Shown one piece after another: positions 31,788 through 41,574 of a DNA stretch of 64,000 nucleotides; positions within the stretch are counted from its first letter, which is position 1, and the number at the start of each line of letters is the position of its first letter. Below the pieces are notes generated by a model that made no database searches, had not been told where the DNA came from, and saw only the letters and a program-made list of their open reading frames with translations. Position numbers and translations under genes: made by a program. This DNA is from Bdellovibrio sp. GT3 (GTDB lineage Bacteria > Bdellovibrionota > Bdellovibrionia > Bdellovibrionales > Bdellovibrionaceae): contig NZ_JBBNAD010000005.1 in assembly GCF_037996765.1 (NCBI RefSeq), positions 94,001 through 158,000 of the forward strand, in the 5' to 3' direction.

Positions 31788-33200
31788 TTAGGCCATCTTT
31801 TGTAGTGTGATTTCCATCTCGGTTCCACGGCCATCTTTGACCGGGCTCTTGATACTTACTTTACCATCGTGCGCTTCGACTACAGCTTTTACGAACGTCA
31901 GACCCAAACCCATTCCGTATTCAGAACGGCTCTTGTCACTGCGATAAAGCTTTTGCCAGATCAAGCCGTGCTCTTCAGCGGCGATTCCGGGACCGGAATC
32001 CACGACTTTAAGAATAACGCTTTCCGTCTGATTGATAGTCTCGATGATTACTTCACCACCCGGAGGTGTGTACTTATGGGCATTATCCAAAAGATTGGCG
32101 ATCACACGACTGATCAATCTTGGATCAATCATCGCCCAGTCATGGGAATCCAATTTTTGCGTGACCTTGATGTTTTTTTCCTCGAAGGCCATTTCATAAA
32201 GGTCCATGATTTCACGCACCAGATCACTGATAAACTTTTTCTCGATCTTCAGCTTTTTACTGCGATTCTCGGCCTCGGTAATATCAGTCAGGACCTGCAG
32301 GAAGTTCAGGATCTTATCTGAGTTCTCGAAGCAGCTTTGCAGGGCTTCGCGATAAGACTCCAAATCACCCTCACTGGTCAGTGCAATTTCCGCACGGCCA
32401 CGCAGTCTGGTTACCGGCGTGCGAATATCATGGGCCAAATGATCAAAGGCTTCCTTCAATCCATTTACCAGGTTCTCGATCTTATCCAGTGCCTTATTGA
32501 ATAACAGCTTAAGCTCTTCAAGCTCATCATCACTGCCACCAATCGGCACACGAGTGGAAAGAGATCCGCGCTCGATCTTTTTCATCGAGTTGATCAGTTC
32601 ACGAACGGGACTAAGAGTGGAATTCGATAAAAAGAGGCCGCCCAAAAATCCAATCATCGCAACCGGAACCAGAGTCCACCAGAAAAGTCTTTGCAGATTG
32701 CGCAGCTGGCGAGCCATTCCTTCCGTGCTTTTCGCCAACATAAGGCGCTCGCCATTTTTTAGATTTCTTCCCTGAACCAAAACCGCCTCGGCCCCCTGGC
32801 GTTCAGGGATGGAGAACTCGAATGCATTTTCACGATGATTTCGCAGTTCACGAGTCAATAGATTCTTATCAAATTCAGGTGCTGGATTAGGCCAGTGAGA
32901 GAAAACGACATCACCGTTTTCGTCGTAGATTTCAATCATCAACGAGGCATCACGGTCAAAAGTACGCAAAACCTCGAAATACTGTTTGAAGTCCTCAAGG
33001 CCATTGACCTCGATACGATTGGCAAACTCGTCCGTTTTAGAAACGAGAATCGCCCGCTCTTGATTTTGCAGTGAGTGCGTGATTTGAAAATAAAGAAAAC
33101 TGAAGATCAGCGTGGAGCTCAGAATCAGTACCAGCGAGTACGCAAGCGTCAGCTTGGTACTGATTCTAAAAAGCGTGGGCTTAAGACCCTTTAAGAACAT
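31788..33200 (-). CDS. Two-component sensor histidine kinase with HAMP domain
   Basis: A 470-residue classical membrane kinase. Two membrane helices (about 16-37 and 170-192) bracket a periplasmic sensor of about 130 residues, then HAMP (SNSTLSPVRELINSMKKIERG), HisKA with AFDHLAHDIRTPVTRLRGRAEIAL, and HATPase with NLLDNAHKYTPPGG, DSGPGIAAEE and GMGLGLTFVKAVVEAHDGKV. The H-box and boxes N, G1 and G2 are complete. Its start overlaps the regulator gene by 20 bases. The stimulus is unknown. Confidence 0.93.
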   Translation of the reverse strand: MFLKGLKPTLFRISTKLTLAYSLVLILSSTLIFSFLYFQITHSLQNQERAILVSKTDEFANRIEVNGLEDFKQYFEVLRTFDRDASLMIEIYDENGDVVFSHWPNPAPEFDKNLLTRELRNHRENAFEFSIPERQGAEAVLVQGRNLKNGERLMLAKSTEGMARQLRNLQRLFWWTLVPVAMIGFLGGLFLSNSTLSPVRELINSMKKIERGSLSTRVPIGGSDDELEELKLLFNKALDKIENLVNGLKEAFDHLAHDIRTPVTRLRGRAEIALTSEGDLESYREALQSCFENSDKILNFLQVLTDITEAENRSKKLKIEKKFISDLVREIMDLYEMAFEEKNIKVTQKLDSHDWAMIDPRLISRVIANLLDNAHKYTPPGGEVIIETINQTESVILKVVDSGPGIAAEEHGLIWQKLYRSDKSRSEYGMGLGLTFVKAVVEAHDGKVSIKSPVKDGRGTEMEITLQKMA

Positions 33201-33855
33201 AACCTACACCTCTGACTGTATAGATAAGTCGTGTAGGAAAATCTTTTTCTAACTTGTTTCTTAGGCGGCATACCAATACGTCTACCACATTCGTTTGTGG
33301 ATCGAAATCATAATTCCAAACTTCTTTAAGGATAGTTTGTTTTCCGATGATTTTGTTTGGATTGCTCATGAATAGATCCAACAGAACAAACTCGCGCTCT
33401 TGTAGATCCAACTTGCGACCCGCACGAACCACATCACGGTTCAAACGATTCAATTTCAAATCCTGGAAAACCAATTGAGTCACTTCAGAAGCTTTCTGAG
33501 CGCGCTTTAACAGGTTCTTTACGCGGATTTGCAATTCAGCCATTGCGAATGGCTTTGTCAGGTAGTCATCACCACCCATGCTCAAACCTTTAAGACGGTC
33601 GTCCAACTCGCGCAAAGCACTCAAGATCAAAATCGGTGTGTTGATTTCTTTCTCGCGCAGAGATTTTGCAAACGTGTAGCCATCCATTTCAGGAAGCATC
33701 AAATCAAGTACAATAATGTCATAATGATTTGTCAGGGCTCTTTCGTAAGCACGTCTTCCGTTGGACTCAACGTCGACTTCACCTTCAAGCTCACCCAAAC
33801 CTTGTTTTACGATTGTTGCAATCTCGTTGTCGTCTTCTACTACTAAGCATCTCAT
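33181..33855 (-). CDS. OmpR/PhoB-family response regulator
   Basis: A 224-residue regulator: receiver with EDD at 7-9, phospho-acceptor Asp in IIVLDLMLPEMDGYTFAKSL, and lysine in LTKPFAMAELQIRVKNL; then a winged-helix domain with LDLQEREFVLLDLFMSNPNKIIGKQTILKEVWNYDFDPQTNVVDVLVCRLRNKLE and a final TVRGVGYVLKGS. All conserved positions are intact. It leads the regulator-kinase-membrane protein unit. The 33856-34050 upstream region shows no obvious operator by eye. Confidence 0.95.
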   Translation of the reverse strand: MRCLVVEDDNEIATIVKQGLGELEGEVDVESNGRRAYERALTNHYDIIVLDLMLPEMDGYTFAKSLREKEINTPILILSALRELDDRLKGLSMGGDDYLTKPFAMAELQIRVKNLLKRAQKASEVTQLVFQDLKLNRLNRDVVRAGRKLDLQEREFVLLDLFMSNPNKIIGKQTILKEVWNYDFDPQTNVVDVLVCRLRNKLEKDFPTRLIYTVRGVGYVLKGS

Positions 33856-34050
33856 CTTAAGGAACCCCTCTGGACTAATGATTTAAACTTGCGCCAGTGT
33901 ATATCAGGTTTGTTTCTAAACAAAAGGTTCAATTTTAACTAAGCTTGCAAAAACGCCTATTATTACAGACATTTAATCGCCTACTTTGGGGAATAATGCC
34001 CTTTATTACTGGGTTTTAAAGCTTATGTGGGGCATTTCGGGTTGACCCTT

Positions 34051-34087
34051 AAAAAAAAGAAACAGGCCCGGGGTCAGCGGGCCTGTC
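34051..34087 (-). terminator. Rho-independent terminator of the flagellar operon
   Basis: Read on the minus strand, ACAGGCCC pairs with GGGCCTGT and is followed by TTCTTTTTTTT. It lies about 35 bases past the flgE stop. Confidence 0.92.
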
Positions 34088-34121
34088 GACATGGTTTAGA
34101 TATTAACGGGTCTTTAACTTA

Positions 34122-35405
34122 TTATCGTTTCAATTGGATCACTTCATTAAGAAGTTCATCGGTCGTCGTGATCGTTTTTGCATTGGCTTGGAAACCACGT
34201 TGATTTTGGATCATGTTTACGAACTCTGTTGCCAAATCCACTGTGGATCTTTCAAGAGATTTCGCGAACAATTTACCACGACCAGCTGCACCTGGGCCAC
34301 CCACTGAAGCTGTTCCAGAGTCTCTGGATTCCTTCAAACGATTGTTACCAACTTTGAATAGAGCTTCTGGATTTTCAAATTTCGCCAGTGCAATCTGCGC
34401 CAAGTCTTGTGCCTGACCATTCGAGTAAACCGCAGTCAAGATACCTTCATCATTGAAGGACAAGCTGTTGATTGTACCCGCAGCCGCACCGTCTTGGTGC
34501 CAAGAGATAAGGTCTGAGTTTTTACCGTACTGTTTAGTACCGTCCAAACCTTTACCGCCATCCTTGATTGCATCACCGAAGTTCAATTTGATTTCTTGGC
34601 CTTGAAGTGCGCCACCTTTGAAGTTGAAATTCGAGGAAGTCAGTTGTTGAGTGTCCAATTTACCATCAACCGTGAATTCAAGCTTACCAGCACAAACTTC
34701 AGAAAGCTGACCTTCTTCGCCACCAGTAATTTCTTTACCGTCAACAAGGCCTTTGTATTCCCATTGTCTGTCAGCTGTCTTATTGAAGAACAAGCTCAAC
34801 AAATGCTTATTACCTTGGGAATCGTACATCTCTACACCTGTAGAGTAGTGAGACGTGGAGTATGGGTCTTTTGGATCAAACTTTTTAGTTGGCTCCATAC
34901 GGGAGTCCAAGTTCAGGTCCATCTTGATTTCTTTAGTCGCTTTCGCCGGAACCAATGCACGAGGGAATTTGATGTCAGTCATTTTGTTCAGGATGTTACC
35001 TTTTTCATCAGTACCGAAACCTTGAACTTTTTGATTGTCATTAGTTACCAGGTAACCTTCACGGTCAAAGTGGAAGGAACCATCACGAGTGTAAGACTCG
35101 CCATCAGAACCTTTAACTTTGAAGTAACCATCACCAGAGATTGCAAGGTCCGTTACTTTTTCAGTAGCGTCAACGTTACCTTGAGTAAGGATTGGATTTA
35201 CGGCACCGATCTTCACACCACGACCGATTTGATTTCCGCCCAGAACACCTTTTAAACTTTTAGAAATGATATCTTGGAATTCCGCGCGGCTTGCTTTGAA
35301 ACCGACAGTGTTTGCATTCGCGATATTGTCACCGATAACGCCTAGGGCTTCGCCCTGAGCAGCCATACCAGACACACCCGTGTACAATGAAGAAAGAATA
35401 CCCAT
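34122..35405 (-). CDS. flgE: Flagellar hook protein FlgE
   Basis: A 427-residue rod/hook-family protein that polymerises into the flexible hook outside the cell. The N-terminus MGILSSLYTGVSGMAAQGEALGVIGDNIANANTVGFKASRAEFQDI and the C-terminus ERSTVDLATEFVNMIQNQRGFQANAKTITTTDELLNEVIQLKR form the D0 coiled-coil domain shared by FlgE and FlgG; the middle TVDGYFKVKG-like portion and length favour FlgE. GGAGGT lies four bases before the ATG. It is preceded by flgD and a TIGR02530-type gene, the usual setting. A 171-base gap separates it from the latter, so an additional promoter is possible, though I see no clear one. Confidence 0.93.
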   Translation of the reverse strand: MGILSSLYTGVSGMAAQGEALGVIGDNIANANTVGFKASRAEFQDIISKSLKGVLGGNQIGRGVKIGAVNPILTQGNVDATEKVTDLAISGDGYFKVKGSDGESYTRDGSFHFDREGYLVTNDNQKVQGFGTDEKGNILNKMTDIKFPRALVPAKATKEIKMDLNLDSRMEPTKKFDPKDPYSTSHYSTGVEMYDSQGNKHLLSLFFNKTADRQWEYKGLVDGKEITGGEEGQLSEVCAGKLEFTVDGKLDTQQLTSSNFNFKGGALQGQEIKLNFGDAIKDGGKGLDGTKQYGKNSDLISWHQDGAAAGTINSLSFNDEGILTAVYSNGQAQDLAQIALAKFENPEALFKVGNNRLKESRDSGTASVGGPGAAGRGKLFAKSLERSTVDLATEFVNMIQNQRGFQANAKTITTTDELLNEVIQLKR

Positions 35406-35576
35406 GTGACCTCCATGTCGTTGGCAGTTCTATTCGAGAACCACCGTTTGGAGAGCCTCCTCTACGAGGACCAGCTCTAATATTTAGTTTTTAGTTCATT
35501 CGCCTTCACTCATCCTGAGCTTCAGCGATTTTGTGTTTTATCTGTCTCTTCAGGACAGCTTCAACACGTTTTGCGG

Positions 35577-36014
35577 TTAAATAACCACCGTGCTATCGAT
35601 GTTCGTGAACACATTTTCTTTCAATGCGGTCTTGTCCATCACAGTAACAACAGTCTTATTCTTCACGCTGACAATCAGTGCCGAGTCATTCATCAAAACC
35701 AATGAATCCTTGGAACCTTTCGCCGCAGCTCTCGAAACCGCATCATTCAGCTTGTTAATATCCTCGGGACTGTATCTAATCCCGCGAGTACTCATTCGCT
35801 CAATTGCATGATTCGAAAACTTCACTCCTTCAGCAGGCTTTGTTAAGCCTTGAGGAACCACCTGTGCAGCTTGGGGAGTCGCAATCGGCCCACCGAGCTT
35901 ATCAAGGGTATCCTTGAAGGAAGGACCCGTTCCCGCTCCAACTTCAGGTTTAACCTTCGGCTGCTGCTGCGGAATGAGTTGTTCAAATGTCTGTATCTTC
36001 TTTAAGTCCACCAT
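35577..36014 (-). CDS. Flagellar operon protein of the TIGR02530 type
   Basis: A 145-residue protein with a disordered first half and a conserved C-terminal region (FSNHAIERMSTRGIRYSPEDINKLNDAVSRAAAKGSKDSLVLMNDSALIVSVKN) matching the small TIGR02530 flagellar operon family found between flgD and flgE in many bacteria. Its biochemical role is not established. It starts one base after the flgD stop, so the two are translationally coupled. The position is what is expected for the family. Confidence 0.85.
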   Translation of the reverse strand: MVDLKKIQTFEQLIPQQQPKVKPEVGAGTGPSFKDTLDKLGGPIATPQAAQVVPQGLTKPAEGVKFSNHAIERMSTRGIRYSPEDINKLNDAVSRAAAKGSKDSLVLMNDSALIVSVKNKTVVTVMDKTALKENVFTNIDSTVVI

Positions 36015-36015
36015 T

Positions 36016-37023
36016 TTACTTCGCCGTCTCCTTCGCGATCTTTTCCATCATGTCGCGAGATAAACCCACCGTATCCATGATCTTAGATTTTGGCGCAGGA
36101 GCAGACGCAGTAGTAGGACTTTGTTGAACTACATTTGCCTCTTTCTTAGTTTGTCCTGTGGCATCATCCTTTTTCAAGTCTAGGTTGGTGACATCATTTA
36201 CATTCTGGTCGTTCCTCATAAGACGAGGGTCTGTGATCTTCTTCACGTCTCTGAAGCGAATCGCCTGGTTTCCAACATTTAGAACCGGGCCTTCAGAGGA
36301 ATAACTCACGCCTGTGATAACGCCATCGAAATCTGTTTTGATGCCGAGTTTTTTTCCGTCCGCTGTTTTTGCCTCTGCCAGGAATTGATATTCTCCTGCT
36401 GCGGCTTTCATACCTTTCGTGTCTTCACCATTCCAAGTGAGTTTGTTATCACCTTGCTTCAGACCTTTCAGGTTGTACTCACGCACGACAGCTCCATCAG
36501 CGTCACGCACTTTCACTGTCACTTCCTCTGCTGCCATTGGCAACGAGAAACGGAAATCATGTTCTCTGTCATTCACGCCGCGCACAACTTTGGATGAATC
36601 ACCCGCAACAGCTTTGCCGATCAAATTCAACGCCTGGAAATTTTCAGAAGGTTTTTGTGCTGCCTTCATCTCTTCAAGGGTTTTGTTGATGTTCTGCATT
36701 TGCTCGAGTGACGAGAAGTTCGCCAATTGAGCTGCCATTTCATGTGACTTCATTGGGTTTGTCGGATCCTGATTCTTCATTTGCGTAAGCATCAATTTGA
36801 AGAATGCATCCTTATCCATATTTGGATTACCCGTCGTACGAACTTTCTGAGTAGGATCAGTCCAATTCGGATCAGCAAGCTTGTTCGCCACCGCGCCAAG
36901 ATCTTCTTCGCCGACTTTCGCTTTATCGGAAGCGCTCAATGTGCTAGCCACATTTGTGCTTGTCGGTTTTTCATTTGTTGCACCGAAAGCATTCACTCCT
37001 AATTTCGCGTTGACCATTGTCAT
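36016..37023 (-). CDS. flgD: Flagellar hook-capping scaffold protein FlgD
   Basis: A 335-residue hook cap. The conserved N-terminal export/capping segment is MDKDAFFKLMLTQMKNQDPTNPMKSHEMAAQLANFSSLEQMQNIN (about 69-113). The middle has the FlgD Ig-like/tudor region with EVTVKVRDADGAVVREYNLKGLKQGDNKLTWNGEDTKGMKAAAGEYQFLAEA. It is about 100 residues longer than E. coli FlgD, with the extra length in an N-terminal linker and a Lys/Ala/Pro-rich tail. AAGGGGA precedes the ATG. It lies between fliK and the TIGR02530-type gene. Confidence 0.93.
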   Translation of the reverse strand: MTMVNAKLGVNAFGATNEKPTSTNVASTLSASDKAKVGEEDLGAVANKLADPNWTDPTQKVRTTGNPNMDKDAFFKLMLTQMKNQDPTNPMKSHEMAAQLANFSSLEQMQNINKTLEEMKAAQKPSENFQALNLIGKAVAGDSSKVVRGVNDREHDFRFSLPMAAEEVTVKVRDADGAVVREYNLKGLKQGDNKLTWNGEDTKGMKAAAGEYQFLAEAKTADGKKLGIKTDFDGVITGVSYSSEGPVLNVGNQAIRFRDVKKITDPRLMRNDQNVNDVTNLDLKKDDATGQTKKEANVVQQSPTTASAPAPKSKIMDTVGLSRDMMEKIAKETAK

Positions 37024-37038
37024 TCAAGTTCCCCTTTT

Positions 37039-38895
37039 TTATGCCACTAAGTTTAGACCGCTGCCTTTGCCTTCAGTTGTACGTGGCGCTGATTTTACAG
37101 ACGCTGTATCAATTGGTTGCAAAGGATCACGACGTTTACCAGCATAGCCACGAAGCGGTTGCATATCAGTGAAGGATTCGCGACGACCTTGGTTACCAAA
37201 GCTGTCATTGAATTGATTCCAGAACTGACGTGCCTGGTCTCTTTGACCTTGGCCGTTCGTATTATTTTGGTTTTGCGTCGCTGTGTCGGCAGACGTCGTA
37301 TTCACAACATCCACTTTAACATTTTCCACAGACAATTTGTGAGCAGCAAGACTGTTCTTCAAATCAACTAGACTAGACTCAATAGACTTTTTCGCCTCTG
37401 GAGAGTCCGCTTGCATCTGAAGATTCACTTTTCCGTCCTGAAGCATGACTTTCAAGTGGATTGTTCCCATGCCCTCTGGGGACATCTGAACTTTCACCTC
37501 ACCGCCACCTTTTTTGATCAGGTATTGGGCTTGATCCATCAATTGCTTCACGCTGGCTTCGTTTTCTGCCGCGTTCACTGGAGCTTTGGGCGCCATCGCT
37601 GCCATCGCAGGGTCAAACTTCAAGCTTTCACCTTTGATTGGTTGCGCTTGCAGAGCCTCAAGTCCATTCAATTCCGCTTTGAATTCCGCCGCTTTTGTTG
37701 TCAGCTTATCCTGCGCAGAATCTTTACCCTCAGCCATTCCCTGCTGCATAAACTGCTGTGCCTGGTTTTGCATCATGGATTGACCTTGGTTCTCCTGCTG
37801 AAAGAAGGATTCGGGGCCCATCTTTCCATTCACAGCCTGCTTCATCATATCCATCTGCTGAGGCTTCTCCATGCGTGGGGCCTCAATAGCTTTGGTGAAT
37901 TCATCAGTCAGCTCGACGGATGACTCTTCCATCGCTGCACCTTCGGATTTTTGTTGCGCTGCTGCCGCTGCCTGTTTTGCCGCCAGTGCCGCCAATAATG
38001 CCGGAGACATGGTCTCCTTCATCTGACCTTGCAAATGCGGAGGCAATTTATCCAGAAGATTCTGTTGAGATGCTTCGGCTTGCGACGCCCCTGGAGCTGG
38101 CATGGCCGCTTCCATTGGCATTTCCGCTTCCGGCATCATGGCGCTGTCGTCCATCATCATACGTGATGCCAACGAACCACCCAGATCAGGCATTGCCATG
38201 GCATTCGCCGGCCCATCCTGTTTCATCCAGAACTTTTTATTCAGGTTATCAACCGCAGTTCCGATCTGGTTCTGCTTTTCCTGCGCTGCCGCCACTCGCA
38301 TCTGCATGCTCTCTTGAGACATGCCTAAACCCGCTGCCATTTCCGGCATCGGTTTCGGAGTTTGTGGTTGTGGCATTTGCTGCAATTGAGCAAGCAAGGA
38401 CGCATACATGGCCGTGGCTTGTTCTGCCTGGTCATCGTCCAAGTTCAATTGATCAATCACAGCTTGCGCTGTCACTTCTGGGGATTGTTTGAGCTGGCTG
38501 TCGTCCAGTTCGGCCATCGCTTCCACAAGTCGTGTGGGAGGGATTTCAAATTCACTCTCGAATGAGTCCATGAATTCTTTGATTGCCTGCTGTCGATTCG
38601 CCGCCCGCTTTTCTTTCCCATCGTCAGTGCTGACCTTGCGTTCTGGTTTCGAGCTGTTTTCCTGAGCTTTTTCATCCCGTGGCTCTTTCGAGTCTTTGGA
38701 ATCTTTCGCTCGGGCTTCCTGCTTCGGCGATTCTTTGGTTTCTTTCGGGCTTCTCAGGCTGATTTTATCCTGCAGAGCTTTGTCGAAACCGGAATCTTTA
38801 CCGGAACCCTTGAAATCTTTCTCCTGAAGTTTGTCAGAAGCTTGAGACCTCAATTCGGTCGCACCCACCATTGGGGGGCCGACTATATTTAACAA
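37039..38895 (-). CDS. fliK: Flagellar hook-length control protein FliK
   Basis: A 618-residue FliK. The first 130 residues are charged (Lys/Glu/Asp/Ser), the centre is Met/Gln/Ala-rich and likely unfolded, fitting the ruler role, and the C-terminal domain (KKGGGEVKVQMSPEGMGTIHLKVMLQDGKVNLQMQADSPEAKKSIESSLVDLKNSLAAHKLSVENVKVDV) is the conserved FliK switch domain that contacts FlhB. It is longer than the 405-residue Salmonella protein. It starts at TTG 38895, supported by a strong AAGGAGGA six bases upstream. It follows the MotE-like gene by 33 bases. Confidence 0.92.
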   Translation of the reverse strand: MLNIVGPPMVGATELRSQASDKLQEKDFKGSGKDSGFDKALQDKISLRSPKETKESPKQEARAKDSKDSKEPRDEKAQENSSKPERKVSTDDGKEKRAANRQQAIKEFMDSFESEFEIPPTRLVEAMAELDDSQLKQSPEVTAQAVIDQLNLDDDQAEQATAMYASLLAQLQQMPQPQTPKPMPEMAAGLGMSQESMQMRVAAAQEKQNQIGTAVDNLNKKFWMKQDGPANAMAMPDLGGSLASRMMMDDSAMMPEAEMPMEAAMPAPGASQAEASQQNLLDKLPPHLQGQMKETMSPALLAALAAKQAAAAAQQKSEGAAMEESSVELTDEFTKAIEAPRMEKPQQMDMMKQAVNGKMGPESFFQQENQGQSMMQNQAQQFMQQGMAEGKDSAQDKLTTKAAEFKAELNGLEALQAQPIKGESLKFDPAMAAMAPKAPVNAAENEASVKQLMDQAQYLIKKGGGEVKVQMSPEGMGTIHLKVMLQDGKVNLQMQADSPEAKKSIESSLVDLKNSLAAHKLSVENVKVDVVNTTSADTATQNQNNTNGQGQRDQARQFWNQFNDSFGNQGRRESFTDMQPLRGYAGKRRDPLQPIDTASVKSAPRTTEGKGSGLNLVA

Positions 38896-38928
38896 AATGA
38901 TCCTCCTTCCTAGAGAATTTCTGTTACT

Positions 38929-39744
38929 TTACTTTTCTGATGCTGGAGCACGTTTATAACCGGCATATTTCTCAGAAATGATCTGAGCTTTTTCCGGCTT
39001 CAATAAATTCATGATATCAGCAGCATTTTTCTTTTTCATACGACCAAGTATCTCAACCACCAAATCCTCGTCCATCGTCTCAAAGACTTTGGCCGCTTGC
39101 GGGGGCTTCATATTGGTATACATCTGTACCAAGGTATCGACTTTCTGGTCGTCAGCCTTGACGCGATCCTCGAGCATGCTGGAGATCTTGCCACGCATGT
39201 CCTCGAGCTCTTTCAAACGTTTATCCAATTCAACCTTTTGCGCCTGAAGTTCGGATTCCTGACGATTCAGCTCCTCTTCACGGGCATCAAGTTCTTTTTT
39301 TCTGTCAGTCAATTTTGTCAGATGATCAATTTCACTTGTCGACAAGGAGGCCGCTTTGGCTTCCGTCGCCGCTTCCACCGGCTTTTCTTCCGCAACCGGA
39401 GCCGCAGGTGCTGGAGCGGATTGCGCCATCGCGCCACCGTTCAAAGTGATTTCCACGCGTTTAAGAACGTTGTCGATTTCCTCATGGTTCTGGAAACCCA
39501 CAACCGCAAGAATCAATCCCAAGAATGAAAAACCGGCCATTTTCCAATGCACACCGGATTTCTTTTTGGATTTTTTGGGAGCAGTCATTTTCATGCGACG
39601 ACGCAACTGTTGTTCAACGTCTTCAGAGGATAGATCCAAATGCAGGCGAGTCGACGCTGGATTTTTTGTGAACTTCACACTCCCGCTGTTTTCGTCGGCG
39701 ACCTTGCGTGCATTTTTAAAATACTGATCGTATCCAGATTTCAT
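38929..39744 (-). CDS. MotE-like flagellar protein with MgtE-N-type domain
   Basis: A 271-residue protein. A cytoplasmic basic segment precedes one membrane helix (about 68-86, MAGFSFLGLILAVVGF), an Ala/Pro-rich stretch, a long coiled coil (about 140-195, KELDAREEELNRQESELQAQKVELDKRLKEL) and a C-terminal helical domain (YTNMKPPQAAKVFETMDEDLVVEILGRMKKKNAADIMNLLKPEKA) resembling the MgtE N-terminal and FliG helical repeats. This order is that of MotE, which in epsilon-proteobacteria is a periplasmic chaperone for MotC and is often encoded between fliJ and fliK. The role here is inferred from that position and architecture. Confidence 0.82.
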   Translation of the reverse strand: MKSGYDQYFKNARKVADENSGSVKFTKNPASTRLHLDLSSEDVEQQLRRRMKMTAPKKSKKKSGVHWKMAGFSFLGLILAVVGFQNHEEIDNVLKRVEITLNGGAMAQSAPAPAAPVAEEKPVEAATEAKAASLSTSEIDHLTKLTDRKKELDAREEELNRQESELQAQKVELDKRLKELEDMRGKISSMLEDRVKADDQKVDTLVQMYTNMKPPQAAKVFETMDEDLVVEILGRMKKKNAADIMNLLKPEKAQIISEKYAGYKRAPASEK

Positions 39745-39784
39745 CGATTTATGATTCCTTCATCCTTGAAGTTCGCAAACCCGT

Positions 39785-40231
39785 TTATTCAGCTGTTCTT
39801 TTAAACCGCAGAATGGCCTGCTCATCCATCTCTTTTTGATCCTGGATTTTTCGTTCGGCTTTGTATTCCTCGAACTGATTTTCCCGGGCCTTCTCCATAA
39901 TTTTATAGTCTAGAGCGGCTTGTCGCAAAATTTCTCTCTTGGCCTCGACTATTTTTTCGATTTCGTGAACATTTTGCTCTTGATTCTGAATGCGAATTTT
40001 CTGGCCCTTCATGAATTCATGAATTTGTGAGAGGGCTGGACCTTGGGCGCCCCCGGCCTGAACCAGGCTCCCGGCGCGGGCTTGGGCGTCCAGAACATCC
40101 TGGCGCATTTTATCCAACTTGGTCTGATATTCATTTAGTACGGCCACCGCATCCTGAAAGTTCTTCTGAGCGATATTTTCAACAACCTTACGGTGTTCAA
40201 GGACTTTCTGCAGGGGAAATTTGAATCTCAC
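39785..40231 (-). CDS. fliJ: Flagellar export protein FliJ
   Basis: A 148-residue, almost wholly helical coiled-coil protein (FPLQKVLEHRKVVENIAQKNFQDAVAVLNEYQTKLDKMR and KAREILRQ-like heptads), opening MRFKFPLQKVLEHRKVVE, the usual FliJ start. FliJ is the central stalk of the export ATPase, linking FliI to FlhA. Sequence identity in this family is low; position right after fliI and the coiled-coil form carry the call. Confidence 0.9.
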   Translation of the reverse strand: MRFKFPLQKVLEHRKVVENIAQKNFQDAVAVLNEYQTKLDKMRQDVLDAQARAGSLVQAGGAQGPALSQIHEFMKGQKIRIQNQEQNVHEIEKIVEAKREILRQAALDYKIMEKARENQFEEYKAERKIQDQKEMDEQAILRFKRTAE

Positions 40232-40245
40232 AAGTCACCCCCTGG

Positions 40246-41574
40246 TTAGGCGTTGATCAGAATCTGCTGAAGCATACGAACGGTATTATTGAAGTTCGTG
40301 GGATCTTCAACTCTTTGCTTAAGGAAGTCATTCACCTGATCGATGACTTTTACGGCCCGGTCAATCTTCGGATTGGAACCCGGCTTGTAAGCGCCGATAT
40401 TAATCAAATCCTCTGCATCCTTATAAACCGCCAAAGTCTCTTTCAGCTTTTGCGCCAGTCGCACGTGCTCCGAGGACGAAACCGCTTTCATAACACGCGA
40501 TGCACTTTGCATAACGTCGATCGCCGGATAGTGACCACGAGCTGCCAAGGCGCGAGACAAAACGATGTGTCCGTCCACGATGGAACGAACTGAATCCCCG
40601 ATCGGATCATTCATATCATCACCCTCTACGAGTGTGGTATAGAATCCTGTAATACTGCCTTCGCCTTCAAAGTTTCCTGCGCGCTCAAGCAATTTCGGAA
40701 GAGTTGCGAACACCGACGGAGTGTAACCTTTTTGAGAAGGCGGCTCTCCTGTCGACAAACCGATCTCACGTTGTGCCATTGCAAAACGGGTGACCGAATC
40801 CATCATCAACAAAACATTCTTGCCTTGAGCACTGAAGTATTCCGCCATTGCTGTTGCCACATAGGCACCACGCATACGCAGAAGTGGAGATTGATCACTC
40901 GTCACGCAGACGACCACGGAACGAGCCATACCCTCAGGACCCAAATCATGCTCGATAAACTCACGCACCTCACGACCCCGCTCGCCGATCATGGCGATCA
41001 CGTTGACGTCAGCAGTGGTGTTACGAGCCATCATACCCAGAAGCACGGACTTACCCACACCCGAACCAGCCATAATAGCGACACGCTGACCAAGGCCCGC
41101 GGTTAATGCACCATTGATCGCACGAATGCCCACATCCAGTGGCTCGCGAATCGGCTGTCTTTCAAGGGGGTTACGAATTTCACTATATAAAGGAACTTCC
41201 CGGAAGTTTTCAATCTCGCCTTTGTTATCCAAAGGGCGACCCAAACCATCCACCACGCGACCTAAAAGCTCATCGCCGGCACGAACTGTGGCAATCTGAC
41301 GGGAAAGTACGATTTTAGAACCCAAGGCAACGCCTCTCATGTCATTGAGAGCCATCATCAGAACGTGCTTGTCCTTAAAACCCACCACTTCCGCAAGGAA
41401 GGAGCGATCAAGGCCCGCAGGAATGATTTGCACCACGCTACCAACACTGGCGCCTGGCAGATATCCCTTGATCAGCATCCCGTTCACTTCCGTCACTTTA
41501 CCGCTATCGCGGGTCAAATGGATGGAGTTGACCAGGTCCGAATATTTATCCAGATCAAGAGACATTTCACTCAT
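40246..41574 (-). CDS. fliI: Flagellum-specific export ATPase FliI
   Basis: A 442-residue ATPase homologous to F1 beta that powers substrate unfolding and delivery to the flagellar export gate. Walker A is AGSGVGKSVLLG, Walker B is VLLMMDSVTRFAMAQREIGLSTGEPPSQKGYTPSVF, and the DMNDPIGDSVRSIVDGHIVLSRALA stretch is the family hallmark. Length is normal. The ATG overlaps the fliH stop (TAATG). Confidence 0.97.
   Translation of the reverse strand: MSEMSLDLDKYSDLVNSIHLTRDSGKVTEVNGMLIKGYLPGASVGSVVQIIPAGLDRSFLAEVVGFKDKHVLMMALNDMRGVALGSKIVLSRQIATVRAGDELLGRVVDGLGRPLDNKGEIENFREVPLYSEIRNPLERQPIREPLDVGIRAINGALTAGLGQRVAIMAGSGVGKSVLLGMMARNTTADVNVIAMIGERGREVREFIEHDLGPEGMARSVVVCVTSDQSPLLRMRGAYVATAMAEYFSAQGKNVLLMMDSVTRFAMAQREIGLSTGEPPSQKGYTPSVFATLPKLLERAGNFEGEGSITGFYTTLVEGDDMNDPIGDSVRSIVDGHIVLSRALAARGHYPAIDVMQSASRVMKAVSSSEHVRLAQKLKETLAVYKDAEDLINIGAYKPGSNPKIDRAVKVIDQVNDFLKQRVEDPTNFNNTVRMLQQILINA

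Noticed and set aside
35542-35558. CTGTC/GACAG stem upstream of flgE as terminator or promoter element
   Set aside because: The stem is five bp with no T run, and no -24/-12 or sigma-28 pattern was convincing in the flgE upstream gap.
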